Shown: one piece after another, positions 44,418 through 57,600 of the stretch
Position numbering within the stretch: position 1 is the stretch's first letter
How the letters are laid out: the number at the start of each line of letters is the position of its first letter
Source: Ampullaceana balthica
Lineage: Eukaryota > Mollusca > Gastropoda > Lymnaeidae
Assembly: GCA_944989445.1 (NCBI GenBank)
Contig: CALYLW010000038.1
Coordinates: 1,599,313 to 1,663,312, forward strand
Direction of reading: 5' to 3'
Length of the DNA: 64,000 nucleotides
Notes under the pieces: generated by a model
Told to the model about the DNA's origin: nothing
The model's input: the letters and a program-made list of their open reading frames with translations, nothing else
Database searches by the model: none
Made by a program: the position numbers and the translations under genes

Positions 44418-44577
44418 CAGAGGCGTAACAATGACTGTCACCGGGGCAGTTGCCAAGGGCACCGAGGGCTAATCCTTCAATAATAAATTTGTTCTGTATG
44501 ATTTAGTGTTTTCCCTATTTCTCAAGGGCGCCAAAAATGAATTAGCCAAGGCCTCGGAAAACCCAGTTACGCTTCTG
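44418..44577. mobile_element. MITE derived from the hAT element at 13193
   Basis: Starts CAGAGGCGTAACAATGACTG and ends CCCAGTTACGCTTCTG. Also shares 'ggggcagttgccaagggc' and 'gaattagccaaggc' with 13193-15461, so it is an internal deletion product of that family. No clear target duplication. Confidence 0.72.
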
Positions 44578-44718
44578 CACCACACACACACCTTTTTTGT
44601 GTCCACAAACAGCCTGACTCACATGATGCCATATTTAGTTGAAGCACCAGGTACGAGTCAATCTGAAGTGTCTCGAACCATTTCTGAGATTCTTCTCCAG
44701 TGAGCCGTCCGTGGAAAA

Positions 44719-44985
44719 CTCTCTGGTATCGGACCCTTGACCCCTGACAGCTGACAGTACGTAGTGGCTGATGGTAAGAGCATGGGACTCTCTGGTATCG
44801 GACCCCTGACCCTTGACAGCTGACAGTGCGTAGTGGCTGATGGTAAGAGCATGGGACTCTCTGGTATCGGACCCTTGACCCCTGACAGCTGACAGTACGT
44901 AGTGACTGATGGTAAGGGCATGGGATTCTCTGGTATCGGACCCTTGACCCCTGACAGCTGGCAGTACGTAGTAGCTGATGATACG
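44719..44985. repeat. Minisatellite, 69 bp unit
   Basis: Nearly four copies of a 69-bp unit beginning 'ctctggtatcggaccc' and containing 'ctgacagctgacagta'. Frames on the minus strand reflect the period of 3 x 23. Confidence 0.93.
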
Positions 44986-44989
44986 GGAC

Positions 44990-45399
44990 GTCACGTGGCT
45001 AGAAGTACACAAAGCTCTTAGAGTCAGCTTCTACCTACTCCATGACGTCATTGACGGAGTGGACGCCATTTCAACATGATCCTGGTAGCGACAATTTTAG
45101 TGCGTCTAAAATCAATTGGGGGCTGTGGTTTGGGGGGGGGGTGGTGAATACCGCTTCTCGTGTTCAGTGGGATCGCCAATGTCTAACTTATATAATTATA
45201 TCTAACCCCCTTTCAGATAAAAGCATGTTACTGTGTTATAGGCTAACCTCCGTTTTACTTTGTTTATAAAAAAAATGTATAATTGGGTCATTATTTTCAT
45301 TTAATAATCATTAGGATAAACAAACAGACAGAAGGAAAAAATCAACTTACGAGTCTGGAACCTGAATAGAAAAAAAAACCAAAAAAACTCGAACAGACC
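44990..45399. other. Unassigned spacer
   Basis: No feature recognised. Confidence 0.35.
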
Positions 45400-45568
45400 A
45401 AGAAAGTCTGTCAAAAAAACCAAATCAGGCAAATCAACAAAGTCTGTCAAATCAACAAAGTCTGTCAAATCAACAAAGTCTGTCAAATCAAGAAAGTCTG
45501 GAAAATCAACAAAGTCTGTCAAATCAACAAAATCTGTCAAATCAACGAAGTCTTTCAAATCAACAAAC
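45400..45568. repeat. Minisatellite, 18 bp unit
   Basis: About nine copies of AAATCAACAAAGTCTGTC. The minus strand reads DFVDLT repeats with no stop. Confidence 0.93.
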
Positions 45569-45891
45569 ATAAAAATAAAAACTCTAAAAACAATTTATTT
45601 TGTTAATTAACGGTTTTTTTTAAACGTAAGCCCCTCAACCAATTTGTTTGTTAATTAGCTTAGGCCAGATGTGGCGAGATGTGTTTCACGTGCTTGGAGG
45701 GATCGTAAACCATGTTCTTTATGACGTGCAATGACCTAGGGCTAATGAGTGGGGGCTGAAGGGGGCGTAAACAAAAAAGTAACGGCGCCCCTAGGTGTTA
45801 GCCTCGACGTTCCACAGGGAATCTCACACCTTGGAGCTCTCCTCATTTCAAAGGTTCTCTCTTGGTGCGCAACCCTCTCATTTGGAGCGTA

Positions 45892-46140
45892 TATATGGTC
45901 AAAGAGGGCGTCATAGTAGCCGAGGAGCGAAGGATGGAGGAGGCTACAGACAGAAGAGCTAGGAGAAAGGCCACAACACTTGAAAGCTCAGAACTCGTGT
46001 TTAAAAGCTGCGGTAAAGACTGTCACTCAAGGATAGGACTGCTCAGCCCTTCGAGGAAATGCAACCCAACTCAACAGTGATGCACCATCGTCTCGCGAGA
46101 CGGAAGGATGCCGATCATGCTCACAGTTTAACTTACCGCT
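45892..46140 (+). pseudogene. C-terminal tail of a second LINE type
   Basis: Reads MVKEGVIVAEERR ... CGKDCHSRIGLLSPSRKC before a stop at 46080. The cysteine-containing end 'C..CG.DC.SRIGL.SH.R.C' is a frequent C-terminal motif of non-LTR retrotransposon ORF2 proteins in invertebrates; here a His is replaced by Pro. 'atcgtctcgcgagacggaag' after the stop is also typical of that family. This family is distinct from the CR1/L2-like fragments elsewhere. Confidence 0.55.
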
Positions 46141-46164
46141 TTATTCAGTGGGTCGAGTTGGACA

Positions 46165-46347
46165 CAGTGCTGGATTTACCTATTTGCTAAACAAGCTAAA
46201 GTTTAGGGCCCCCGCCTTCTTTGGGGGGGGGGTCCCCCAGAATTATTTTATTTTTCATATTTGGCACTGACAAAGAATATCTGGACCTCGAAAGGGCTCC
46301 CATACCTCAAATAGCTTAGGGCCCCATCAAGTCTAAATCCGGCCCTG
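46165..46347. mobile_element. hAT-like MITE
   Basis: CAGTGCTGGATTTACCTATT ... AGTCTAAATCCGGCCCTG, inverted ends with subterminal 'ttagggcccc' on both sides. Flanks show only a partial duplication (gttggaca, tgtagaca). 183 bp. Confidence 0.65.
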
Positions 46348-46349
46348 TG

Positions 46350-47130
46350 TAGACACAGTTGCCCGTGAAACACAATAAGAGTTGTATCCGTAAATGAAAA
46401 AAAAATGGGGTTTTCCCTATCTTAATTTTCTCTTATTATCCTTATTAATTCCTACCCAGACTGGGCCCCGCGCAATCCGTTTCCCATACTAAGTCACATA
46501 GGGCCCCGCAATTGCTAAGACCGTTCCTGCCTGTGTCTAGGGGTTCATTTCAACAAATTCAACTCAAGCCACTGGTTGAAGATTATTTTTTTAAAATTTT
46601 TTAAAAATTATATTGTGCGTGTGTGTCCCATAACCTCGTGGTCGAAGGGGGTTCTAATGTTTCCATTTGAACTTTCTCGTGGCTTGGTATACTTGGCGGC
46701 GCCCATCTCCTCTCCAAGTCAGCGGATGACTTTTTAGCGATAGTCAGTGATCCCACGCACCTCAGCTTGTGAGGCGCGCGCACTATTGACTTCGCCACCC
46801 AGCCGTTGAAGTTTACAAGCAATTTAATACGTGAACTAGAAAATACATACGTGTAATAAGTTTTACAAGTAGTAAACATGTACCAAGTCATACCGAATTT
46901 GATAGAAGATACTGGAGAATGAACATTCTAGATTTATTGTGAACATTAGAGATACGTGCAAAACTTGAAGCGCCTTCTAATTACTCTTCACGCTTCTAGA
47001 AGTCTTCGCCTTGACAAAGTACACACATAATCTCTACACCCGAATGTGAAGAAACGAGAGCGTAATTAAGAATAACTCGACTCAATAAAACATGATGTAT
47101 AACGTATATTAAACATTGCAATTTGTTTGT
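46350..47130. other. Unassigned spacer
   Basis: No gene recognised. 46700-46805 on the minus strand has an A-box-like 'TGGCGAAGTC' but no B box. Confidence 0.35.
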
Positions 47131-47139
47131 TTGATTGCT

Positions 47140-47315
47140 TGATTTTGTGTCTCATCCAGCTGTTGCTACGGTGATATCCTTGTGTCTCATCCAGCTGTTG
47201 CTACGGTGATATCCCTGTGTCTCATCCAGCTGTTGCTACGGTGATATCCTTGTGTCTCATCCAGCTGTTGCTATGGTGATGTCCTTGTGTCTTATCCAGC
47301 AGATGCTATGGTGAT
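47140..47315. repeat. Minisatellite, 35 bp unit
   Basis: Five copies of a unit with TTGTGTCTCATCCAGCTGTT then GCTACGGTGATATCC. The last two are diverged ('cagatgctatggtgatg'). Confidence 0.93.
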
Positions 47316-47319
47316 GTTT

Positions 47320-48450
47320 ACATTTTTCCTCTGTTGGGGGTTGAACTCCAGACCACAAGCATGGAAGTGATTCAGTTTAGACAACACAGCCACCCAAGAC
47401 AGGGGCGTTACATTATGGGGGCAGAGGAAGCGCTCGCTTACGTTCTGGGCTGGGGAGTAAAATACGCCCAAGCGTGTTAAGAAATATCTTCAGCTAACAA
47501 AATTATCATCGGAATGACAAATGAAATTTTTAACATTAAAAAAAAATATTTTGGAAAAAAATTAGATTTGAAAGTTATAAATAAATTAATATAAAAAGTT
47601 TTTAGCCATTAGCCTAAACGAATCATTCATTGCAAGACAATACAGGCAACATGGTCATATGTTGGCTGTGAAGAAAAGGGGCACGGAATTCAGCTCTATC
47701 ACTCATGTGAAGACGGGCGCCCCATAACCAGAAAAGTATGTCTTCAATAATAGTGAAATATTTACAACAATGTTTTGAACAGTGTGTGAGGGAGCCTCCT
47801 TTTTTACCGCCCATTTCACACAAAAAAGTTCTTCAAAACTGGCTGATTCTTCAACTTACAATTCATTTTTTTTTAAAAAAAAAGAAAGAAAGAAAAAGAA
47901 TGGAAAACAGGAAATGGTTCTGTAGCGTAAAAAAAAAGTATTTTTTTAAAAAAATGTAACCGAACATAACCGTAAATGATGTACTTAAGTTAAAGAATCT
48001 ACGTTGTTGTTTATTATTTTTATGTAATTATTATTTTGTTAATATTGAAGAAAAACAATTTAATTGTTTAAATGAGAGTATTATATAAAAGTAAAGCGTC
48101 TGCTGCTGTCACGGGTTCCTCACTGTGTTAAGTCCAGCCCCCCTCCCCAACACTTCCTAGTACATTGCAAGCCTGCTTTAATTACTCTCGTTACAGCCAT
48201 CACCTCGTCAAGTTCACTGCCTTTTCCTCGACAGCCGCTCACAAGAAAGATGCGGAGAACAAGAAATCCCGGCTGGTTTGTTTAGGGTAAGTCACGAGCG
48301 TGTCAGCCATGTTGGAGCCAAACTTATTTGATCCCACCAGAAAACAGACGTTGGACTCGCAGGTGAGTATTGATGTCCTAAACCAGGAACCTCAAGGTAA
48401 CGTGGGGTCAAAGTGACACGGAAACTTGGAAACGGTGACTATGTATGGGG
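47320..48450. other. Unassigned spacer
   Basis: No gene recognised. Many A- and T-runs between 47500 and 48060. Confidence 0.35.
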
Positions 48451-48457
48451 CTCAAGC

Positions 48458-49050
48458 TGTTATCTTATATCTGTTACAGACGCTCCTTCTATACAGAAGA
48501 TTATTGCGTCTTGGCTTATCCATGGTTTGTGTCTACTCCTCCATTCTTATTAGAGTTTTAAATTCTGATAAAGTGTTGGTTATCCTGGATTCTTCAGGCA
48601 ACCCATTCCACGTCCGAATTCCGGACTTGAAGGACGACAATTTGGATGTGTTTGTTCTTGCATACGAAATAAGAAAAGTGTTTTTTTATCCTTGTGTCTA
48701 TCTAGGGTTGTACTAAGTTATCTTTGTGTTGTATTTCCAAGTTAGAATTAATTGACTTATGTATGATTACTACTTTGCTCTTTGTTCTTCTATCCTCTAG
48801 TGTTTCAAGGTTTAATGACATAACTAATGATGTTATTCTTGTCAGTTTTGAATATTCTCCAGTAATAATCCCGGAGTGTTGTTTTTTTCCTTTGAATTTG
48901 TTCTAGTTCATCAATGTTTTGTTTGGTTGATGGGTCCCATACAGAAGATGCATACATGTATTCTAGTGCAGGTCTCACCAAGGTGAAGTAGCATTTCAGT
49001 TTTATATTCTTATTACAGCTATTAGTGACCTTGAACCCAAAGAGGTAGCT
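48458..49050 (-). pseudogene. CR1/L2-like LINE, reverse transcriptase C-terminal end and 3' UTR
   Basis: Best-preserved member of the family. The minus strand reads YLFGFKVTNSCNKNIKLKCY, FTLVRPALEYMYASSVWDPS and TKQNIDELEQIQR, then in shifted frames GEYSKLTRITSL, LNLETLEDRRTKSKVVIIHK and a 3' UTR. The tail is 'gacgcaataatcttctgtat' plus 'agaaggagcgtctg', the sequence shared with the SINE. 'YLTLVRP.LEYASSVWDP' is a hallmark of jockey/CR1/L2 ORF2 C-terminal regions. Frameshifts and stops make it inactive. Confidence 0.85.
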
Positions 49051-49159
49051 GATTTATACGATTAGCAGACAGTTCTTCAATTAACATTTGGGAAGGGGAT
49101 GAATCAGACAAATGCTAAATTAGACAAAATCAGCAGCAGCTTTAAAAAATATAAAAACT

Positions 49160-49915
49160 CTCAGACATTTTCTCACACAAACTAACGACATGCAGACATT
49201 TTCTCACACAAACTAACGACATGCAGACATTTTCTCACATAAACTAACGACATGCAGACATTTTCTCACACAAACTAACGACATGCAGACATTTTCTCAC
49301 ATAAACTAACGACATGCAGACATTTTCTCACATAAACTAACGACATGCAGACATTTTCTCACATAAACTAACGACATGCAGACATTTTCTCACACAAACT
49401 AACGACATGCAGACATTTTCTCACATAAACTAACGACATGCAGACATTTTCTCACACAAAACTAACGACATGCAGACATTTTCTCACATAAACTAACGAC
49501 ATGCAGACATTTTCTCACATAAACTAACGACATGCAGACATTTTCTCACATAAACTAACGACATGCAGACATTTTCTCACATAAACTAACGACATGCAGA
49601 CATTTTCTCACACAAACTAACGACATGCAGACATTTTCTCACATAAACTAACGACATGCAGACATTTTCTCACATAAACTAACGACATGCAGACATTTTC
49701 TCATATAAACTAACGACATGCAGACATTTTCTCACATAAACTAACGACATGCAGACATTTTCTCACATAAACTAACGACATGCAGACATTTTCTCACATA
49801 AACTAACGACATGCAGACATTTTCTCACATAAACTAACGACATGCAGACATTTTCTCACATAAACTAACGACATGCAGACATTTTCTCACATAAACTAAC
49901 GACATGCAGACATTT
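49160..49915. repeat. Minisatellite, 31 bp unit (about 24 copies)
   Basis: Unit ACATGCAGACATTTTCTCAC then ATAAACTAACG. Variants: 'cacaaac' for 'cataaac', one 32-bp unit near 49450. Highly uniform. Confidence 0.96.
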
Positions 49916-49919
49916 TTCT

Positions 49920-51380
49920 CAAAAAGGGGTAGTGGATAAATTACCGATTTTTTTAAAAGGTGTATGTAAATGGTTAAGACAGCAACAAGATAAATTTATT
50001 TGTTGTACTCAGCGTTTTCCAGTCACACTATGTAAACACTTAAATTGTGGGCATTCTCTTTGGCTTAACGTTTGTTATTATTATTATTATTTTAAGAAAT
50101 ATATTTTTTAAAAATAATTATAATTTCCCTTCAATTACTTTTTTTTTAAAAAAAAAGCTTCACAAGGGAGAAAACTCTAAATATTTGGTCGCTACTGCAA
50201 CAAAAAAAAGTTAAACCATGAGCTTTCTTTCTTTTTGAAAAAAAAATTTAATGCTAAAAATTGTTGGACTCTGTTGGCAATATTTCTATTATTTAAAGAC
50301 TTGATTACATTTTCGACGCTTTTAACAGATTTTTCTTTTTTTTACTTGGTGAGGAAAACGTATGGACAAATGGGAGGTAAGCCATTACTAACATAGATTA
50401 TGTTTTAAAATAACACTGTATGATTGTTCTTGAATGTTAAATATGAAACGTATTTTTACGAACATCTAATGTGTGTATGTGTGTTTGTGCATGAGTGTGT
50501 GCGTGTGAAAAAGTTGTTTTTTATACGTCAGAACTACTCAGAACTATGCTCAAGAATAATTTAAATCATTTTAGATTTACATTATGTTTACTCTTTCATC
50601 TTAGACGCGTGACCTAATATTAACCTTCAGTGTTTGGTTCCACGTTTGTCACTGCTACCAGTGGTTCTCGTAGGTTAAAACCCATTGCTGACGGGCTTGA
50701 TCTTGCCCGCGGGACGTAGCTGAATGCCCCGGAGTTCCACCAATAACGGGCAACAACTTCTAACAGCCTTCTGTTTCCACTGACCCGCGATCGCCTCCCG
50801 TACAACTCATAAAAAATATGTCCTCGTACAAGACAGACACACACAACAAAAAATCCTACACTACACGAAGGTAAAGCGAGAGCTAGATCAACGGGGAACA
50901 AGCCAACGCGCTCTCCTTGAACCAGCAAACATGTTTGGGTTCTGTCCCCTGGCGGCACGTAGAAACAAGTCGTTAATGGCGCTGCCATAAAGCACAAGTC
51001 GGTGCTTTCAAGCCGCTGATTCCACGAGAGAGCAGCGTAACTGGACACGCCGGGGTAGAAACAGATGGCACATTTCGACGGCAGCTCGCGTGACGACTGT
51101 TTATGTTGTGCTTGCTCTGCGAACATTTCGGTGTTGTCAATGTTTGGCGTCGTCGTCGAGGAAGGAAGTCTGGCGTGGTGAAGTGCTGGTGAAAAACAAA
51201 ACGGTGGATGGAGAGACGCAGCGCAGGCAAACTTTTAAAAGGTTTTCTGCTCTCGGATAAGGAAAAGAAAATAAAGTTTTGCCAGAATAAACTAGACAAA
51301 AAAATTACAAGAATTGCTCCAATTGCTATACGATAAAATAGAAACCAGTACAAGGACTGCTCTCATTCTATACAATTAAC
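49920..51380. other. Spacer with an unassigned open frame
   Basis: No repeat seen. The longest frame outside repeats in the whole window is 50620-51126 on the minus strand (168 residues from an ATG, with a hydrophobic stretch SCSVGFFVVCVCLVRG). The sequence here is more GC-rich than its surroundings. I recognise no family and would not call it a gene without transcript support. Confidence 0.25.
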
Positions 51381-51385
51381 TAGAC

Positions 51386-51576
51386 CAGTGCGTCTCAAAG
51401 CGGTGGTCCGTGGAACTGAGCAGGTCCGTAGGCCATCCGCTGCCGGTCCGCAGAATGAAACAAATAAAATAAATATCATTTCGCTACCACGTCAGTACAG
51501 GGAACGTTCACCGGTCCCTGATGCATTGGAAAATATTCCTGCCGGGCCGCCATACTAAAAAGTTTGAGAAGCACTG
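51386..51576. mobile_element. hAT MITE, CAGTGC..TCTCAAA family
   Basis: Ends CAGTGCGTCTCAAAG and TTTGAGAAGCACTG, inverted; 8-bp duplication with one mismatch (aactagac, gactagac). Shares 'catttcgctaccacgtcagt' with the copy at 60708-60895. Confidence 0.85.
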
Positions 51577-51656
51577 GACTAGACGATACAAAAATTGCTC
51601 CAATTGTTGTACAATAAACTATACAGCAATACAAGAGATGCCTCCATTGCTATACA

Positions 51657-51785
51657 TTCAACTAGAAACCAGTACAAGACCTGCTCCCATTCTATACCAT
51701 AGACTAGAACAAACCAGACAATACAAGACCTGCTCCCATTCTATACCATAGACTAGAACAAACCAGACAATGCAAGACCTGTTGT
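51657..51785. repeat. Tandem duplication, 49 bp unit
   Basis: Two full copies and part of a third of a unit with 'caagacctgctcccattcta' and 'ccatagactagaacaaacc'. Confidence 0.9.
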
Positions 51786-51789
51786 TATT

Positions 51790-53390
51790 GAGCCTTCTCG
51801 TCTTTGGGGAGCAGTAATCGATCATCGTCAACGTCAGCAATCCTGCCAAGGGCACAGGCCACCTACAAGATTCCTCCAGGCATCCCTATCCTGGGGGGAG
51901 TTGCCGTATACTTGGACACCAAAGGAGGAAATCATAAACAAAAAGGAGGGCATAATAAAACACACACAAAAAAAAGAGGACGACAAAGGAGGACATTTTG
52001 AATATTCATTTGAGTCGTCCCGGATTAAACTCACAGTCAATACAAATTTTATTTTAATAGCTGCCACTGTTCATGCAAGATTCTTTCAAAAAACGTTTCC
52101 TTTTTGTCTTGTAAAAATGATTTAAGAGTGCAGTATTGGTCAAACAATTGCACATCATCTACAATAATGACCTTACTTACTTCTCTTTCAGATACAATAG
52201 GCATGCCAAAATTTCATTAAATTTACAATCTGTGATTGTTATCTTTAAGTACATCCAATTAAATCATTGAAATTCATCAAAAGGTTTCAACCACATTTCT
52301 ATGTCACAAATTCATTCTTCATACACCAACTTAACATCTGCCATTTCAGATGGCGTCAAAAGGCCCTGAGTCTAGAACTCTTATGGAACCCCTCGGGGAA
52401 TTCCCCGGCAACTTTCTCCCCTCTCCGAGGGGAGCTAGCCGACGGGGACACCCCCGAGACGATCCCCTTTAATCAGGGTATGAGAATCACTGGTCTTAAT
52501 GTTGCACTTAATAGTGCATCATAATAGTGCGCACCAGACTATTGTGCGTCGCACAAAGTTTGACAGTGTATGAAAAGATGTAGTGAGAAAGGAATGGAAG
52601 CAAATTAACGTCGGTTTATATTCTTTGTGGAGATAATTAAACTTGTTGATAATTGTGACGGGACTTATGTTGATGTTTGAATATCATTGACCAATAGCCA
52701 ACGTACCCAGAACCCAGTACGCAACACCCTTGAAGAGGGGGTCGTCTGGGCAGATGGAGTCCGCACAAGTCGACCTAGTCTGCCTCTCAACGGGAGTTTC
52801 CACCCCAAAGGGTGGATGTGGATTTTTTTCCCACTTCGACCCGCCTTAGCTGCGGCACCACCACGGTGCAGAATACCAAGGACTGTGGCAAAAAAAAGGT
52901 TTCAACCACATTTCTAAGTAAAAAATTCATGCTTCATACACCAACTTAACATCTGCCATTAAATTATTATATTCTTTCTCTCGACCACTTCCTTAAGTCT
53001 TCTCAACATCTCCCTGTCAGTGAAATAAATGTCTCCTCCTATCTATTTTTCTAAACTTCAAAGATTGTACGAAGACGGCTCATAACCTCCAATACTTACG
53101 TTTCTTCTCTTTCAATGACTGCAATATTTTTCAACCTAGATGAAGGTTTTTTTCGTCTTTGTCTAGGTTTCTAAGTTTCTTATTTAAAAATAGCCATAAT
53201 CGAGTTTTTTTTTAAAAAAGTAATCATTCGATGTAGTAGTTGTAACAACGATACATAAAATTTATAATATAAAATGTAAGAAAAGCAGGACATTTTAAAC
53301 AATTTCAGCTTTGCCTGCCGGAAGGGGGATTTTGAGCTAAAAAGGAGGACATGTCCTCCTTTAGCCGGACGTCTGGCAACCCTAATCCTG
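51790..53390. other. Spacer with a direct repeat pair
   Basis: About 68 bp at 52282-52350 ('aggtttcaaccacatttcta', 'cttcatacaccaacttaaca') recurs at 52901-52967, bracketing a GC-rich segment. They may be ends of an unknown element. 53310-53390 has the look of another MITE end ('gtcctcctttagccggacgt', 'ctggcaaccct'). Confidence 0.45.
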
Positions 53391-53394
53391 TGCC

Positions 53395-53872
53395 AGTCTT
53401 TCCAGGCATCCCTATCCTGGACCAGTCTCTCCAGGCATCCCGGTCCTGGGCCAGTCTCTCCAGGCATCCCTATCATAGACCAGTCTCTCCAGGCATCCCT
53501 ATCATGGACCAGTCCCTCCAGGCATCCCTATCATGGACCAGTCCCTCCAGGCATCCCTATCATGGACCAATCTCTCCAGGCATCCCTATCATGGACCAGT
53601 CCCTCCAGGCATCCCTATCATGGACCAGTCTCTCCAGGCATCCCTATCATGGACCAGTCTCTCCAGGCATCCCTATCCTGGATCAGTCTCTCCTAGCATC
53701 ACTACCATGGGTCAGTCTCTCCAGGCATCACTATGATGGGTCAGTCTCTCCAGGCATCCCTATCATGGGCTAGTCTCTCCAGGCATCCCTATCATGGGCC
53801 AGTCTCTCCAGGCATCCCTATCATGGACCAGTCTCTCCAGGCATCCCTATCATGGACCAGTCTCTCCAGCCT
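53395..53872. repeat. Minisatellite, 27 bp unit
   Basis: About 18 copies of TCTCCAGGCATCCCTATCAT plus 'ggaccag'. Edges use 'cctgg' for 'catgg'. Ser-Arg-His-Pro-Tyr-His repeats in the plus frame are incidental. Confidence 0.95.
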
Positions 53873-53879
53873 AATGCAA

Positions 53880-54640
53880 GACCTGCTCACATAAAAGTCA
53901 TTAACGTGATGTTAACTTGACAACACTAGGATGTCAGAAGGAGCCAAAGTTAAAAAAGTCACAACATTAGTGCTCAAGTCCAAGTCACATCAGCTTGCTT
54001 GTAAAGTCAATTACATGTAACATTAGTTAAAAATCATGGGCCCGGCAATACAAAAGTATTACATTCCAGTTTAAGTAGGACAGCACGTCCCTGCACTCTT
54101 GTTTCCTCAAGGTATTAACATGCTCACTGGTCAACTCAATTAACTGGTCATCTTTTGTCATTGGACGAATTAACAGCTGACCATTGACCAGCACTTTCAG
54201 GTAATTAAATCAGAAGAAACCAGGAAAGCCAACACTTTATCAACATTTAAAACTCTAATAAGAATGCATGACTAGACCATAGATAAGCGTAGGACACCAA
54301 TAATCTTCTGTATAAGATGAGATCAAATCTGGGGGCAGACCTGTCTTAATTGTTGTCTATGTAAGATGTGAGTACACATCAGAAGTTATTTCTATGCCTC
54401 CATCTTACACACAAACAATGAATTATAACTGTTTCCTCAGCATTAAAGTCAAATTTATCAAAACATTTATTCATAAAAATGAGAGAAGGAAATTTGACAT
54501 TCAACATTGAACTATCAAATAAAATAAATTAATAAAATCAGTTATAAAGTTATATACATTTCTTCAGGGAAGATACAATGCTGTCACATAAAAAAGTAAA
54601 AGATGAAAAATGTTGATAAAATATCAGACTTCAGCTTTAT
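53880..54640. other. Spacer with a LINE 3' UTR fragment
   Basis: 54217-54322 matches the LINE 3' UTR and tail of 41618-41725 ('ccaacactttatcaacattt', 'taatcttctgtataaga'). Nothing else recognised. Confidence 0.55.
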
Positions 54641-54644
54641 GCCA

Positions 54645-57600
54645 GGCATCAAGGGTGGGAATATCAGATATCAAGGGTGGGAATATCAGATATCAAGGGT
54701 GGGAATATCAGATATCACAAGTGGGAATATCAGATATCAAGGGTGGGAATATCAGATATCAAGGATGGGAATATCAGATATCAAGGGTGGGAATATCAGA
54801 TATCAAGGGTGGGAATATCAGATATCAAGGGTGGGAATATCAGATATCAAGGGCTGGAATATCAGATATCAAGGGTGGGAATATCAGATATCAAGGGTGG
54901 GAATATCAGATATCAAGGGTGGGAATATCAGATATCAAGTGTGGGAATATCAGATATCAAGGATGGGAATATTAGATATCAAGGGTGGGAATATCAGATA
55001 TCAAGGGTGGGAATATCAGATATCAAGGGTGGGAATAACAGATATCAAGGGTGGGAATATCAGATATCAAGGGTGGGAATGTCAGATATCACAAGTGGGA
55101 ATATCAGATATCAAGGGTGGGAATATCAGATATCAAGGGTGGGAATATCAGATATCAAGGGTGGGAATATCAGATATCAAGGATGGGAATATCAGATATC
55201 AAGGGTGGGAATATCAGATATCAAGGGTGGGAATATCAGATATCAAGGGTGGGAATATCAGATATCACAAGTGGGAATATCAGATATCAAGGGTGGGAAT
55301 ATCAGATATCAAGGATGGGAATATCAGATATCAAGGGTGGGAATATCAGATATCAAGGGCTGGAATATCAGATATCAAGGGTGGGAATATCAGATATCAA
55401 GGGCGGGAATATCAGATATCAAGGGTGGGAATATCAGATATCAAGTGTGGGAATATCAGATATCAAGGATGGGAATATTAGATATCAAGGGTGGGAATAT
55501 CAGATATCAAGGGTGGGAATATCAGATATCAAGGGTGGGAATATCAGATATCAAGGGCTGGAATATCAGATATCAAGGGCGGGAATATCAGATATCAAGG
55601 GTGGGAATATCAGATATCAAGGGTGGGAATATCAGATATCAAGGGTGGGAATATCAGATATCAAGGGTGGGAATATCAGATATCAAGTGTGGGAATATCA
55701 GATATCAAGGATGGGAATATTAGATATCAAGGGTGGGAATATCAGATATCAAGGGTGGGAATATCAGATATCAAGGGTGGGAATATCAGATATCAAGGGT
55801 GGGAATATCAGATATCAAGGGTGGGAATATCAGATATCAAGGGTGGGAATATCAGATATCAAGGATGGGAATATCAGATATCAAGGGTGGGAATATCAGA
55901 TATCAAGGGTGGGAATATCAGATATCAAGGGTGGGAATATCAGATATCACAAGTGGGAATATCAGATATCAAGGGTGGGAATATCAGATATCAAGGATGG
56001 GAATATCAGATATCAAGGGTGGGAATATCAGATATCAAGGGCTGGAATATCAGATATCAAGGGTGGGAATATCAGATATCAAGGGCGGGAATATCAGATA
56101 TCAAGGGTGGGAATATCAGATATCAAGTGTGGGAATATCAGATATCAAGGATGGGAATATTAGATATCAAGGGTGGGAATATCAGATATCAAGGGTGGGA
56201 ATATCAGATATCAAGGGTGGGAATATCAGATATCAAGGGCTGGAATATCAGATATCAAGGGCGGGAATATCAGATATCAAGGGTGGGAATATCAGATATC
56301 AAGGGTGGGAATATCAGATATCAAGGGTGGGAATATCAGATATCAAGGGTGGGAATATCAGATATCAAGTGTGGGAATATCAGATATCAAGGATGGGAAT
56401 ATTAGATATCAAGGGTGGGAATATCAGATATCAAGGGTGGGAATATCAGATATCAAGGGTGGGAATATCAGATATCAAGGGTGGGAATATCAGATATCAA
56501 GGGTGGGAATGTCAGATATCACAAGTGGGAATATCAGATATCAAGGGTGGGAATATCAGATATCAAGGGTGGGAATATCAGATATCAAGGGTGGGAATAT
56601 CAGATATCAAGGATGGGAATATCAGATATCAAGGGTGGGAATATCAGATATCAAGGGTGGGAATATCAGATATCAAGGGTGGGAATATCAGATATCAAGG
56701 GCTGGAATATCAGATATCAAGGGTGGGAATATCAGATATCAAGGGCGGGAATATCAGATATCAAGGGTGGGAATATCAGATATCAAGTGTGGGAATATCA
56801 GATATCAAGGATGGGAATATTAGATATCAAGGGTGGGAATATCAGATATCAAGGGTGGGAATATCAGATATCAAGGGTGGGAATATCAGATATCAAGGGC
56901 TGGAATATCAGATATCAAGGGCTGGAATATCAGATATCAAGGGCGGGAATATCAGATATCAAGGGTGGGAATATCAGATATCAAGGGTGGGAATATCAGA
57001 TATCAAGTGTGGGAATATCAGATATCACAAGTGGGAATATCAGATATCAAGGGTGCGAATATCAGATATCAAGGGTGGGAATATCAGATATCAAGGGTGG
57101 GAATATCAGATATCAAGGGTGGGAATATCAGATATCAAGGGTGGGAATATCAGATATAACAAGTGGGAATATCAGATATCAAGGGTGGGAATATCAGATA
57201 TCAAGGGTGGGAATATCAGATATCAAGGGTGGGAGTATCAGATATCAAGGGTGGGAATATCAGATATCAAGGGTGGGAATATCAGATATCAAGGTGGGAA
57301 TATCAGATATCAAGGGTGGGAATATCAGATATCAAGGGTGGGAATATCAGATATCAAGGATGGGAATATCAGATATCACAAGTGGGAATATCAGATATCA
57401 CAAGTAGGAATATATGGCAACTAGGGTAACAATATCAAGCATCAAGGGTGGGAATGTCACGTATCAAGGGTGGGAATATCAGATATCAAGGGTGGGAATA
57501 TCAGATATCAAGGGTGGGAATGTCAGATATCAAGGGTGGGAATATCAGATATCAAGGGTGGGAATATCAGATATCAAGGGTGGGAATATCAGATATCAAG

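Noticed and set aside
46700..46805. tRNA-like SINE head on the minus strand
   Set aside because: Only an A-box-like motif is present; no B box within range and no repeated body recognised.
49160..49915. CRISPR array
   Set aside because: Units are contiguous with no unique spacers, the context is eukaryotic and no cas genes occur. The same holds for the other tandem arrays.
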